In this document: one piece after another, positions 51,233-63,023 of the stretch
Layout: the number at the start of each line of letters is the position of its first letter
Numbering within the stretch: the stretch's first letter is position 1
DNA from: Parvibaculum sp039680535
Lineage (GTDB): Bacteria; Pseudomonadota; Alphaproteobacteria; Parvibaculales; Parvibaculaceae
DNA: 64,000 bases
Direction of reading: 5' to 3'
Assembly: GCF_039680535.1 (NCBI RefSeq)
Contig: NZ_JBDKSS010000005.1
Location: 124,001 to 188,000, forward strand
Position numbers and translations under genes: made by a program
Notes under the pieces: generated by a model
What the model saw: the letters and a program-made list of their open reading frames with translations, nothing else
Database searches by the model: none
Told to the model about the DNA's origin: nothing

Positions 51233-54028
51233 TCATTCCGCAGCCGCCGTTTCCTCACGGCGGCGCGCCTTCGCGGGCCGCGCCTTCGCCATCGGATCGG
51301 CCAGCGCCTCAAGCAGATGCCGCTCGACGGCCTTCTTCTTGTTGGCGTTGGTGACCTTGTGACCGATCACGTCCTTCACATAGAAGACGTCGACGGCACG
51401 CTCGCCATAGGTGGCGACATGGGCGGAGCCGATGGTCAGCCCCAGATGGAACAGCGCCTTGGTGAGCGCGTGGAGAAGACCCGGCCGGTCGAGACCGTTC
51501 ACCTCGATGACCGTGAAGGCATCCGAGGCCTCATTGTCGATGAAGACCTGCGGCGCGACGCTGAAGGCCTCCGTGCGGTTTTCGCCCTTGAAGCGCTGCT
51601 CGATCGCGTCGGGCGGCAGCACCTCGCCCGAGAGCACCTTGCGCATGGTTTCTTCGAGACGCTTCACGCGGCGCTCTTCGCCGATGGCGCCGCCATGCTG
51701 GTCCTGCACCCAGAGCGTGTCGAGCGCCATGCCGTCGCGCGTGGTGAAGATCTTGGCGTCGACAATGTTCATGCCGAGAATGGCGCAGGCGCCGGCAAAG
51801 CGCGAGAAGAGGCCCGGATGGTCCTGCGCATATAGCGTGACTTCCGTGACATCGCGCGTCGGCTCCGACTGCGCCGAGACGGTCAGCGCCTCCTTCGCGG
51901 CGGATATCAGCCGCGCCTGACGTTCCAGCACATTGGTGTCGAAGGAGAGCCAATAGGCCTCGGTATGACGCGCGACATAGGCACCCCAATCTTCGGCAGG
52001 CCAATCCGACAGGCGCTCGCGAAGCGCGGCCTTCGCCGTCGCGATACGGTTCGCGCGATTGAGTAGCGCGTCGCCGCCCTGAAGAACGGCAAGCGTCTCG
52101 TAATAAAGCTCGCGCAGGAGCTGACCCTTCCAGCCGTTCCACACGCCGGGGCCGACCGCCTTGATGTCGACCACGGTGAGGATGAAGAGCATCTTCAAAC
52201 GCTCGGGACTCTGCACGAGGCTTGCGAAATCGCGGATGGTGCGCAGATCGGAAATGTCGCGCTTCTGCGCCACATCGCTCATCACGAGATGGTTCTTGAC
52301 GAGCCAGGCGACCGATTCCGTTTCGCCGTCGCTCATGCCGAGGCGCGGGCAGAGTTGCTTCGCGATGCGTTCGCCCGCATCCGAATGATCCTCTTCGCGG
52401 CCCTTGGCGATGTCGTGCAGAAAGACGGACATGTACATCGCCGCGCGGCTCTGCACCTTCTGCATCAATTCATTGGCGAGCGGATGGTCGTCCTCCTCCT
52501 TCCGCTTCTCCACCTCGGACAGAATGCCGATGGCGCGCAGCAGATGTTCGTCCGCCGTATAGTGGTGATACATGTTGAACTGCATCAGCGCGACGATGCG
52601 GCCGAAATCGGGAACGAAGCGGCCGAGCACGCCTGCCTCGTTCATCATGCGCAGCGTATGCTCGGGATCTTTTTCCGAGGTCAGGATTTCGAGGAAGAGG
52701 CGGTTCGCCTCCGGATCGGCACGGAGATCGGCGCCGATATATTTCAGCGAGCGCGTGACGAGCTTCAGCGCATCGGGATGAAGTTCGAGAGAATGCGCAT
52801 CCGCCAGGTGGAAGATGCGGATGATGCTGATCGGGTCCTGCTCGATCATCTTGTCGCTCTGGAATGCGAGACGGCCGCCTTCGAGCTTGAAACCCTTCAT
52901 CATCTTCCGCTTGCGGCGGAGCACCTGCATGAAGCGCCCGATGCCGGGCTTCTTCTTCTTTTCCTGCTCCTCGAGCGCCGCGCAGAAGATGCGCGTGAGA
53001 TCGCCCACTTCCTTTGCAACAAGGAAGTAGTGCTTCATGAAGCGCTCGACGGCCTTCAAACCGCCATGCCCCTGATAGCCGAGGCGGTTCGCCATTTCTG
53101 TCTGGAGGTCGAAGGTGATGCGCTCCTCCGCTCGACCGGTGAGGAAGTGCAGCTCGCAGCGCACCGCCCAGAGAAAATCCTCCGCCTTGCGGAAGGTCGC
53201 ATATTCCGAACGCGTGAAAACGCCGACGCCGACCAGATCGGAAGGCTGCTTCACGCGGTAGATATATTTTGCAATCCAGAAAAGCGTGTTGAGATCGCGG
53301 AGGCCGCCCTTGCCCTCCTTCACATTCGGCTCGACGAGATAGCGGCTCTCGCCAGCGCGGGCGTGACGCCCGTCGCGCTCGGCAAGCTTCGCCTCGACGA
53401 ATTCGTTGCCGGTGCCTTTCACGACCTCGGCGTCGAAACGCTTCTCGAATTCGTCGAAGAGGGCTTCATCGCCATGAAGGTAGCGAGATTCGAGGAGCGC
53501 GGTGCGGATCGTGAAATCCTCGCGCGCGAGCCGGACGCAATCGGCAACCGAGCGCGTCGAGTGTCCGACCTTGAGCCCCAGATCCCACAGGACATAGAGC
53601 ATGTATTCTACGACGCTCTCGCCCCAGGGGGTCTGCTTGTAGGGACGCAGAAAGAGGAGGTCGATGTCGGAACCCGGCGCCAGCGCGCCGCGTCCATAGC
53701 CGCCGACGGCCGCGATGCAGATCTTTTCCGCCTCGCTCGGATTGCCGACCGGAAAGACGCGCGTAATCGTCACATCGTGCAGCGCCCGGATGATCGTGTC
53801 CTGCAGGTAGCAAAGGCTCTCGGCGCAGACGCGGCCGCGATGGGCGCCCTGTTCCAGCCTTTCGCGCGCCTTGGCCCGCCCGGCAGCGAGTGTCCGCTTC
53901 AAAACCGAGACAAGTTCGCGCTTCAGCGCGATTTCGTCGCCCTGATGGCGAACGGCAACCTCGTCGAGGTCGGCGGCGAGGCGCGACGGATCGACGATTT
54001 CGAGAAGGCTCGGCAACATGCGGGCCAT
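51233..54028 (-). CDS. glnD: [Protein-PII] uridylyltransferase/uridylyl-removing enzyme GlnD
   Basis: Senses glutamine and modifies PII proteins for nitrogen control. 931 residues: nucleotidyltransferase domain with GGYGRGALAPGSDIDLLFLR (about residue 95), HD domain with MSVFLHDIAKGREEDHSD (about 500), and two C-terminal ACT domains (from TEVTLYAQDHPGLFSRFAG and VIEVNGLDRPGLLHALTKAL). ATG 54028 follows GAAGGAG; a TTG at 54064 would add 12 residues. Confidence 0.96.
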   Translation of the reverse strand: MARMLPSLLEIVDPSRLAADLDEVAVRHQGDEIALKRELVSVLKRTLAAGRAKARERLEQGAHRGRVCAESLCYLQDTIIRALHDVTITRVFPVGNPSEAEKICIAAVGGYGRGALAPGSDIDLLFLRPYKQTPWGESVVEYMLYVLWDLGLKVGHSTRSVADCVRLAREDFTIRTALLESRYLHGDEALFDEFEKRFDAEVVKGTGNEFVEAKLAERDGRHARAGESRYLVEPNVKEGKGGLRDLNTLFWIAKYIYRVKQPSDLVGVGVFTRSEYATFRKAEDFLWAVRCELHFLTGRAEERITFDLQTEMANRLGYQGHGGLKAVERFMKHYFLVAKEVGDLTRIFCAALEEQEKKKKPGIGRFMQVLRRKRKMMKGFKLEGGRLAFQSDKMIEQDPISIIRIFHLADAHSLELHPDALKLVTRSLKYIGADLRADPEANRLFLEILTSEKDPEHTLRMMNEAGVLGRFVPDFGRIVALMQFNMYHHYTADEHLLRAIGILSEVEKRKEEDDHPLANELMQKVQSRAAMYMSVFLHDIAKGREEDHSDAGERIAKQLCPRLGMSDGETESVAWLVKNHLVMSDVAQKRDISDLRTIRDFASLVQSPERLKMLFILTVVDIKAVGPGVWNGWKGQLLRELYYETLAVLQGGDALLNRANRIATAKAALRERLSDWPAEDWGAYVARHTEAYWLSFDTNVLERQARLISAAKEALTVSAQSEPTRDVTEVTLYAQDHPGLFSRFAGACAILGMNIVDAKIFTTRDGMALDTLWVQDQHGGAIGEERRVKRLEETMRKVLSGEVLPPDAIEQRFKGENRTEAFSVAPQVFIDNEASDAFTVIEVNGLDRPGLLHALTKALFHLGLTIGSAHVATYGERAVDVFYVKDVIGHKVTNANKKKAVERHLLEALADPMAKARPAKARRREETAAAE

Positions 54029-54285
54029 GAAAGGGCCACTCCTTCGGAGCCGGAAGTCCGGCAATTCAACGCATCATATAGCAAGGCAGCGTCGCAAATA
54101 TGGTGCCGTTCGCAACGCAGCGCACCGGTTTTTTGGCCTCCGGCGAGGCCAGGTAGCCATCTTTAGAGCATGACACGAGCATGAACGCAGCATTGCCGAG
54201 GTTTAAGGCAGTGTTCTCTTTTCGTCGCGGCCACAAGGCCTATGTCCATGGCGGTGGGGGGCAAGAAAGCAGAAAGGAGAACGCC

Positions 54286-54582
54286 ATGAACCGGCTTCTG
54301 TTTTCGGCCGCATTCGTTGCCCTTCTCGCGAGTTCGGTCGCTTCCGCCCTTGCCGCATCCAGTGACGAACTGGGTGCCGGCGACGCCCGGAATCTCTGCA
54401 CGAAGCTCGAAAGCCAGTATCAGTTCCTGAAGCCTTTCAAGGAAGGTCTTCCCTATTGGAAGACGGCGAGCGCGGAAGCGCAGAAGGGCGAGCAAGCCTG
54501 CAAGAGCGGCAACGCGATCGATGGCGCGCATGACCTGCAGTCCGCTATTTCGGACATGTATGTGAAGCCCGATAGTCTCTAG
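54286..54582 (+). CDS. Small exported protein of unknown function
   Basis: 98 residues with a clear signal peptide (MNRLLFSAAFVALLASS.ASALA, cut near 23) and a mature helical region LCTKLESQYQFLKPFKEGLPYWK with two Cys (CTKL, EQACKSG) that could form a disulfide. Good ribosome site AAAGGAGA. Its stop codon shares the palindrome CTAG with the mutS stop on the other strand. No family recognised. Confidence 0.75.
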   Translation: MNRLLFSAAFVALLASSVASALAASSDELGAGDARNLCTKLESQYQFLKPFKEGLPYWKTASAEAQKGEQACKSGNAIDGAHDLQSAISDMYVKPDSL

Positions 54583-57356
54583 GCGCCAGTCGGAGGCAGA
54601 AGGGTCTTCAGCCGATAGAGAAGATCGAGCGCCTCGCGCGGCGTCAGCTCGTCGGGGCTGATGTCGCGCAGCGCTTCCTCGACCGCGCTCTTTTGAGGGA
54701 CCGCGGGGGCTGGCTTCGCCGATGCCGAAAAAAGCGGCAGATCGTCGATCAGCACATGGGCGCGATCGCTCGACCCATCCTTTTCGAGGGCGGTCAACAC
54801 CTCGCGGGCACGATGGATGACGGCGGCGGGAAGCCCTGCGAGCTTCGCCACCTGAATGCCATAGGAGCGGTCGGCGGCACCGGGTCCGACCTCATGCAGA
54901 AAGACGACGTCGCCTTCCCATTCCTTGACCTTCATCGTCGCATTGGCGAGATGCGGCAGCTTTTCGGCGAGCGCCGTCAGCTCGTGGTAATGGGTGGCGA
55001 AGAGGGCACGCGAACGGTTCACTTCGTGCAGATGCTCGACCGCCGCCCAGGCGATAGACAAGCCGTCGAAGGTCGCCGTGCCGCGCCCGATCTCGTCGAG
55101 GATGACCAGAGCGCGAGGACCCGCCTGATTGAGGATCGCTGCCGTCTCGACCATTTCGACCATGAAGGTCGAGCGGCCGCGCGCGAGATCGTCCGCTGCG
55201 CCGACTCGGGAAAAGAGGCGGTCTACCGTGCCGATATGCGCGTCCTCGGCAGGCACGAAACTTCCCATCTGAGCGAGAATGGCGATCAGTGCATTCTGCC
55301 GGAGGAAGGTCGATTTACCCGCCATGTTCGGACCGGTGAGAAGCCAGAGCCGATGTGCCTCCTCGCCTTCGCCGGTCAGGTCGCAATCATTCGGCACGAA
55401 AGGCGATGCGCTCGTTTCGCGCTCGAGCGCGGCTTCGACCACCGGATGACGACCGCCCTTGATGCGAAAGGCGAGGCTGTCGTCGACGCGAGGCCGCGCA
55501 TAGCGCCGCTCGACCGCGAGTTCGGCCAGCGCCAGCGTGGCGTCGAGAGAGCCGAGCGCAGAGGCGGCGCGCGATATGGCGTCCGCCTTTTCCAGCGTCG
55601 CGGCGACGAGTTCGTCGAACAGGCCAAGCTCGATTTCGAGAACGCGGCCCGCGGCCTCCGCGATACGGCTTGCGAGATCTGCAAGTTCGCCGGTGGTGAA
55701 GCGCACTGCGTTCGCCAGGGTCTGGCGGTGGATGTAATTCTGCGACAGCGGTGGCGCCATCATGCGCTCGGCATGTTTCGGCCCGACTTCGATGTAATAG
55801 CCCAACACATTGTTGTGCCGGACCTTAAGCACGGAAACCTCCGTCTCATCGGCATATTTCGACTGAAGCCCCGCAATGAGTCGGCGGCTTTCGTCGCGCA
55901 GCATGCGCAGCTCGTCGAGTGGCGCGGAAGCGCCCGCCGCGATGAAGCCACCGTCCCGCGCGATGAGCGGCAGGTCCTGCGCAAGCATATGGGCAAGCCG
56001 GTCGCGCAGCGCCGCGGCAACGCTCCTGAGCGCGTCCGCCGTATCGGAGATTTCCTTCGGCAGCGGCAGGAGGGAAGGGTGGGCCTGGTCGAGAAGCCGC
56101 GCCAACGCGTGAGCAGCGCCGAGGCCGTCGCGGATTGCGGCGAGATCGCGCGGGCCGCCGCGGCCGAGCGAGAGGCGCGTCAGGGCGCGCGCCATGTCGG
56201 GCGCGGCGCGAAGCTCCGCACGAAGCCGGGCGCGAAGATCGCGGCCCTCGACGAAGCATTCGACCGCATCGAGCCGTTGATTGATCGCATGTGGATCGGT
56301 GAGCGGCGCTGCAAGCCGCGCACCGAGTTCACGCGCACCCGCGCCCGTCACGGTCCGGTCGATCGTTGAAAAAAGCGACCCCTTGCTCTCGCCCTTCAGC
56401 GTCTTCATGAGTTCGAGATTGGCACGCGTGGCCGCATCGATCGCCATGGCGGCGCCGGTCGCGACGCGGCGCGGCGTCTGGAGGGCGGGCATGCGGCCCA
56501 CCTGCGTCAGCTCCACATAATCGAGCAGAGCGCCCATGGCCGCGATCTCGGGCCGTGAAAAGCTGCCGAAGCCGTCCAGCGCGCCGACGCCGAGATGCGC
56601 CTTGAGGCGCCTTTCGCCAGCGCCCGAGTCGAAGCGCGCGCCGGGAAGCGCCGTCACCGAGCCCACATGCTGAGCGATGAGCCCCGAAAGCGCCTCGTCG
56701 CGGAAAAAGCTGTCGGCGACCAGAAGCTCGCCCGGATCGAGGCGGGCAAGCTCCGCGCCAAGCGCCCCTTCCAAAACGCTCGTCACCTCGAATTCACCCG
56801 TCGAGACATCCGCCCAGGCAAGGCCGAAGGTCTGATCGGCGCCGGTGCGGGCGAGGGCGGCGAGGTAATTATGGGCGCGCGCGTCGAGCAGCGTGTCCTC
56901 GGTCAGCGTGCCCGGCGTCACCAGCCGGACGACCTCGCGGCGGACGACGGATTTCGAGCCGCGCTTCTTGGCCTCCGCGGGGTCCTCGGTCTGCTCGCAG
57001 ACGGCGACCTTGAAACCCGCCCGGATCAGGCGCTCGAGATAGCTCTCATGGGAATGGACCGGAACGCCGCACATGCGGATATCCTCGCCCAGATGCTTGC
57101 CCCGCTTGGTCAGCGCGATGTCCAGCGCCTCGGCAGCCTTCACCGCGTCGTCGAAGAACAATTCGTAGAAATCGCCCATGCGGTAGAAGAGCAACGCATC
57201 CGGATAGGCGTGCTTGATCTCCAGATATTGCGCCATCATGGGGGTGGCATCGGCCGGAATGGCGGGCGCCGCCCCGGCTTCGGGGGCGTCTTCCTCGATT
57301 TCGGCGGGAGTGCCGGCGAACGGAGCGGACATGGGGCTGGATGCAGGTTCGGACAT
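54579..57356 (-). CDS. mutS: DNA mismatch repair protein MutS
   Basis: Recognises mismatches. 925 residues: mismatch-binding domain with ALLFYRMGDFYELFFDDA (Phe-x-Glu, about residue 62), ATPase Walker A GPNMAGKSTFLRQNAL (about 675), and ALVILDEIGRGTATFDGLS. The N-terminal 40 residues are Ala/Pro-rich and atypical of E. coli MutS; several in-frame ATGs could serve. Confidence 0.96.
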   Translation of the reverse strand: MSEPASSPMSAPFAGTPAEIEEDAPEAGAAPAIPADATPMMAQYLEIKHAYPDALLFYRMGDFYELFFDDAVKAAEALDIALTKRGKHLGEDIRMCGVPVHSHESYLERLIRAGFKVAVCEQTEDPAEAKKRGSKSVVRREVVRLVTPGTLTEDTLLDARAHNYLAALARTGADQTFGLAWADVSTGEFEVTSVLEGALGAELARLDPGELLVADSFFRDEALSGLIAQHVGSVTALPGARFDSGAGERRLKAHLGVGALDGFGSFSRPEIAAMGALLDYVELTQVGRMPALQTPRRVATGAAMAIDAATRANLELMKTLKGESKGSLFSTIDRTVTGAGARELGARLAAPLTDPHAINQRLDAVECFVEGRDLRARLRAELRAAPDMARALTRLSLGRGGPRDLAAIRDGLGAAHALARLLDQAHPSLLPLPKEISDTADALRSVAAALRDRLAHMLAQDLPLIARDGGFIAAGASAPLDELRMLRDESRRLIAGLQSKYADETEVSVLKVRHNNVLGYYIEVGPKHAERMMAPPLSQNYIHRQTLANAVRFTTGELADLASRIAEAAGRVLEIELGLFDELVAATLEKADAISRAASALGSLDATLALAELAVERRYARPRVDDSLAFRIKGGRHPVVEAALERETSASPFVPNDCDLTGEGEEAHRLWLLTGPNMAGKSTFLRQNALIAILAQMGSFVPAEDAHIGTVDRLFSRVGAADDLARGRSTFMVEMVETAAILNQAGPRALVILDEIGRGTATFDGLSIAWAAVEHLHEVNRSRALFATHYHELTALAEKLPHLANATMKVKEWEGDVVFLHEVGPGAADRSYGIQVAKLAGLPAAVIHRAREVLTALEKDGSSDRAHVLIDDLPLFSASAKPAPAVPQKSAVEEALRDISPDELTPREALDLLYRLKTLLPPTGA

Positions 57357-57538
57357 GGGGCGGAGCCTAACAGATCGGCCCCGTCCGAAAAGAGGGAGCC
57401 AAAAAAGAGCGCCCTTAAATCGGATCTTCGGCTTAAATCAACCAACTTCGCTTGTTATTGGACCTTCAGGGGCCTAAAAAGCGGGCCTGCCAGCACCCCT
57501 GTGGACAACTTCACGCCCGCGTCCGGATCGAAGCCATC

Positions 57539-59809
<2,271 letters not shown>

Positions 59810-59857
59810 GAAGATACCGGCGCGGAGCTTTCCGCACCGGCAACAGGGCTTGCGCTC

Positions 59858-59898
59858 CCCTCATTTGCGACTGATTATCAGCATTCCGCAAATGAGGG
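59858..59898. other. Nested inverted repeat over the ribosome site of the DUF4399 gene
   Basis: CCCTCATTTGCG (59858-59869) is perfectly complementary to CGCAAATGAGGG (59887-59898). The 17-nt loop contains a second palindrome CTGAT-T-ATCAG (59871-59881). The 3' arm covers most of the GGGAG ribosome site, so in RNA the stem would hide it; as DNA it could be a protein-binding site. Confidence 0.7.
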
Positions 59899-59906
59899 AG
59901 CCCATC

Positions 59907-60365
59907 ATGTCTTCAATCAGAACCGCAACGCTTGCCGCCGCGCTCATGCTGGCAGGCGCGTCCTTCGCACCCCTGCATGCGGAAGAAGCCGCGGCACCGG
60001 CAGCCCAATGGCCCGCCGATGCCAAGGCCTACATCATCTCGCCGAAGGACGGAGCAAAGGTGAAAGGCCCCGTCACGGTGGTCTTCGGATTGAAGGGTCT
60101 CGGCGTCGCGCCTGCGGGCGTGGAAAAGGCCAAGACCGGCCATCATCACCTGCTGATCGATGCCGACTTGCCCAAGGGCGACGAGCTCAATGATCCTCTG
60201 CCGAAGGATGAGCATCACATGCATTTCGGCGGCGGCCAGACGGAGACCACGATCGAACTCGCGCCGGGCAAGCACACGCTTCAGCTCGTCATGGGCGACG
60301 CGAACCACGTTCCGCACAATCCGCCTGTCGTGTCCCAGAAGGTCACGATCACGGTTGTGAAGTAA
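59907..60365 (+). CDS. Exported DUF4399 domain protein
   Basis: 152 residues with signal peptide MSSIRTATLAAALMLAGASFA and a DUF4399-type beta-rich domain. Histidine clusters (TGHHHLLID, DEHHMHFGGGQTE) and the C-terminal HTLQLVMGDANHVPHNPPV suggest metal binding, perhaps copper, but this is inference. GGGAG 6 nt before ATG 59907. An ATG at 59892 is possible. Confidence 0.8.
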   Translation: MSSIRTATLAAALMLAGASFAPLHAEEAAAPAAQWPADAKAYIISPKDGAKVKGPVTVVFGLKGLGVAPAGVEKAKTGHHHLLIDADLPKGDELNDPLPKDEHHMHFGGGQTETTIELAPGKHTLQLVMGDANHVPHNPPVVSQKVTITVVK

Positions 60366-60395
60366 CTCGGCGTGAAGGGACGAGCGAGCCGGCGA

Positions 60396-61397
60396 TCAGG
60401 CCGGCTTGCTCGAACCGAATTTGGTGAGATAGCGCTGGGCGATCTGCGTCACAGGGAAGAGGATCAGCACATCGGTGGTGCCGAATTGCTGATCCACCAC
60501 TGCGCCGTCGCCGATATAGCAGCCCGCGCGGAGATAGCCCTTGATCATGGGCGGAAGCATGCGCCACGCCTCGCGCGGGTTGACGTCTTCCTTCGCCATG
60601 AGATTCATCTCGACATAGCGATCCGGCAGCGCACGGACATGCCATTCCGGCGGCGTGAGATGGAAATGATAGAGATATGAGAGCGGCAGGATGAGCTTCG
60701 CCGGGTCCGTTCCCTCGAAGCTCGCGCAGCCGAACATCACATCGAGATTATGCAGCGCCACATATTGCGCGATGCCGTGCCAGAGAAGCTCGACAGTCGG
60801 CCTGTTGCGATAGGGCGCGAGCACACATGAGCGGCCGAGCTCCAGGAAGCGCAGATCCTTGCCCATGCGCTCAAGAAGCGGCGCGATGTCATATTCGCTT
60901 GCCGTGTAGAAGCCGCCATGACGCTCCGCGACATCCTGACGAAGCAGCCGGTAGCAACCGACCACCGCGTCGAGCGGCAGGTCATCGCCCTCCGCGCCAT
61001 TCGCGAGCGCGTGATCGAAGACGAGAAGGTGATCGCAGATGGCGTCAAAACGATCGACGTCGCGCTTGCTCGCACGCGTCTGCGCATCGGCCTGCGCCGA
61101 CATTTCCTCGTAGAAGACACGGTAGCGCAGCGCCTGCGCCGCATCGATCTCGCGCGGAGTCCGTGCAAGGCGCACCTCGAGCGTGCCCTTGCGCGCAAAG
61201 CTCAAGGGGCTCGCCGCCGCGTTTGCGCGGGCCGTGGCCTCGGGCAATTGGGTGACGGTCGCATCCGAATGCGGCAACGTCATATGTTCGAACCCCGTTA
61301 TCATTCGTGCACTGGCGCTTGCGCGCGTCGCACCACCCGGCAGCCCGGCCCTGAGCCGGTCCGCCTCAACCTTGGCCATCAACGTGTGGCTGGCCAT
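60396..61397 (-). CDS. OlsB-like N-acyltransferase (ornithine lipid synthesis type)
   Basis: Acyltransferase of the GNAT-like family that attaches 3-hydroxyacyl chains to ornithine in ornithine lipids. Visible are GTLEVRLARTPREIDAAQALRYRVFY and VVGCYRLL and ELGRSCVLAPYRNRPTVELLWHG. Start is uncertain: ATG 61397 (333 residues) has AAGGA 8 nt upstream; a start nearer the conserved domain would be closer to the length usual for the family. The O-acyltransferase partner (OlsA) may be the PlsC-family gene at 40176, but they are far apart. Confidence 0.8.
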   Translation of the reverse strand: MASHTLMAKVEADRLRAGLPGGATRASASARMITGFEHMTLPHSDATVTQLPEATARANAAASPLSFARKGTLEVRLARTPREIDAAQALRYRVFYEEMSAQADAQTRASKRDVDRFDAICDHLLVFDHALANGAEGDDLPLDAVVGCYRLLRQDVAERHGGFYTASEYDIAPLLERMGKDLRFLELGRSCVLAPYRNRPTVELLWHGIAQYVALHNLDVMFGCASFEGTDPAKLILPLSYLYHFHLTPPEWHVRALPDRYVEMNLMAKEDVNPREAWRMLPPMIKGYLRAGCYIGDGAVVDQQFGTTDVLILFPVTQIAQRYLTKFGSSKPA

Positions 61398-61537
61398 CTT
61401 AGCCATCCTTTCATTATCACGCCCGGAAGCCAAGAAAAGGGCGAGGGTTCTGTCACTTTGTGACGCCATAATGCGTCACGCATATGACAGACCTAAGCCT
61501 TTGAAATGAATTGTTTAATCGAAACGTTAAAAAGCGG

Positions 61538-62983
61538 TCACGATGCCGCCTCAAGCGATTCAGCTTTCCTGGGCGCGGTGCTTTCCCGCCGCAGGAGGTA
61601 GAGGATCAACAGAACGGCCGGCAGCCCGAGGAGCCCGGTCGTGGCGAAGAAGGGCACGTAGCCTGCCGTCCTGGCCGTCAGATCCGGAGCATAGCCGATG
61701 AGAAGGTCGCGCAAGGGAGCCTGTGCGCCATACCAGTCCACCATGATGCCCGACATGCCCCCGAGCAGCTTTCCCGGCAGGGCATAGGCGGAGCTGAACA
61801 ATGCATATTGCGTGGCCGTGAATTCGTGATTGGTCAGGCTCGACATATAGGCGATGAGGCAGGTGGCCGCGAAGCCGCCCGAGAAATTCTCCGCGCCGAT
61901 GGCGATGGTGAGCGCCGAAACGTCGCCGCCTCGCGTCGCGAGCCATGAAAACAGGAAATTGGTCAACGCGACCGCGGTCGCGCCCAAGAGCATCGAACGC
62001 AAGACGCCGAGACGCGCGACGGAGACACCGCCGACGATGGCGCCCGCAATGGTCATCCAGACGCCGAACACCTTCACCACCGTGGCGATCGTGGCAAGCG
62101 AAAAGCCGAGATCGATATAGAGCGGGTTCGCCATGACGCCCATGACGAAATCCGGCAGCCGATAAAGACCGATCAACGCCAGAATGATGAACGCCTGCCA
62201 GCCGCGCTGGCCGAAGAAATCGACAAAGGGCGCCACGGCGGCACGATAGAGCCAGGTGACGCCGCGCTTCAGCGGCCCATGAAGGGCAAACCGGCCGGCG
62301 AGTGCTTCCACGGCCGCCTCGCCGATAACGGCGAGCGGCGCATCGGCAAGCCGGGGCGCCGCCAGCGCCGCACCCATGCCGATGCACATCAGCACCGCCA
62401 TGGCGAGATAGGCCGCATGCCACGAGACATATTGCGCGACATAAAGCGCGCCCGCACCCGACGCGATGATCGCGAGGCGATAGCCGAGCTGGTAAGCCGC
62501 CGCCATCGCGCCCTGCTTTTCGTCGGACGCCGCCTCGATGCGCCATGCATCGACCGAAATGTCCTGCGTCGCGGACGAAAAAGCGAGCATCACCGCGAAA
62601 AGGGCGATCGGCGTCAGCGCCACATGCGGATCGCAGAAGGAAATGCCGACCAGAGCCAGGGCAATCAGCGCCTGCGCCACGATCATCCATGCGCGGCGCT
62701 TGCCCAGCCGCTCGGCAAGCCACGGCAACCGGATCTGATCGATGAGCGGCGCCCAGAGAAACTTGATCGTGTAGGCCAGGCCCACATAGCTCATCAGCCC
62801 GATCTCGGTCCGGCTGACGCCCGCCTCGCGCAGCCACGCCGACATGGTGCCGAAGACCAGCATGAAGGGAAGGCCCGAGGAAAAGCCGAGCAGCAGCATG
62901 ATGAAGATCTGCCGGTCGCCATAGACGGAGACGGCATTCGCGAAGCGCCTCGCGAAACTTTCATTCTTCGAATTTTCCGCCAC
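61538..62983 (-). CDS. AmpG-like MFS transporter
   Basis: 481-residue major-facilitator protein with about 12-14 hydrophobic segments. The entry IFIMLLLGFSSGLPFMLVFGTMSAWLRE and SATQDISVDAWRIEA are the AmpG signature; AmpG imports anhydromuropeptides for cell-wall recycling. GTG 62983 follows GGGGGCGAG. Substrate by family only. Confidence 0.88.
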   Translation of the reverse strand: MAENSKNESFARRFANAVSVYGDRQIFIMLLLGFSSGLPFMLVFGTMSAWLREAGVSRTEIGLMSYVGLAYTIKFLWAPLIDQIRLPWLAERLGKRRAWMIVAQALIALALVGISFCDPHVALTPIALFAVMLAFSSATQDISVDAWRIEAASDEKQGAMAAAYQLGYRLAIIASGAGALYVAQYVSWHAAYLAMAVLMCIGMGAALAAPRLADAPLAVIGEAAVEALAGRFALHGPLKRGVTWLYRAAVAPFVDFFGQRGWQAFIILALIGLYRLPDFVMGVMANPLYIDLGFSLATIATVVKVFGVWMTIAGAIVGGVSVARLGVLRSMLLGATAVALTNFLFSWLATRGGDVSALTIAIGAENFSGGFAATCLIAYMSSLTNHEFTATQYALFSSAYALPGKLLGGMSGIMVDWYGAQAPLRDLLIGYAPDLTARTAGYVPFFATTGLLGLPAVLLILYLLRRESTAPRKAESLEAAS

Positions 62984-63023
62984 GCTCTCGCCCCCGGGCC
63001 GATCCACCAACGTGGCTGCGAGT

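Noticed and set aside
54135..54150. Terminator between glnD and the small exported gene (GGCCTC/GAGGCC stem)
   Set aside because: Neither strand has a T-run after the stem (T's precede it on plus, A's follow on minus).
57500..57508. DnaA-box-like TTGTCCACA upstream of maeB
   Set aside because: Single site with no AT-rich partner and no replication gene nearby; expected by chance.
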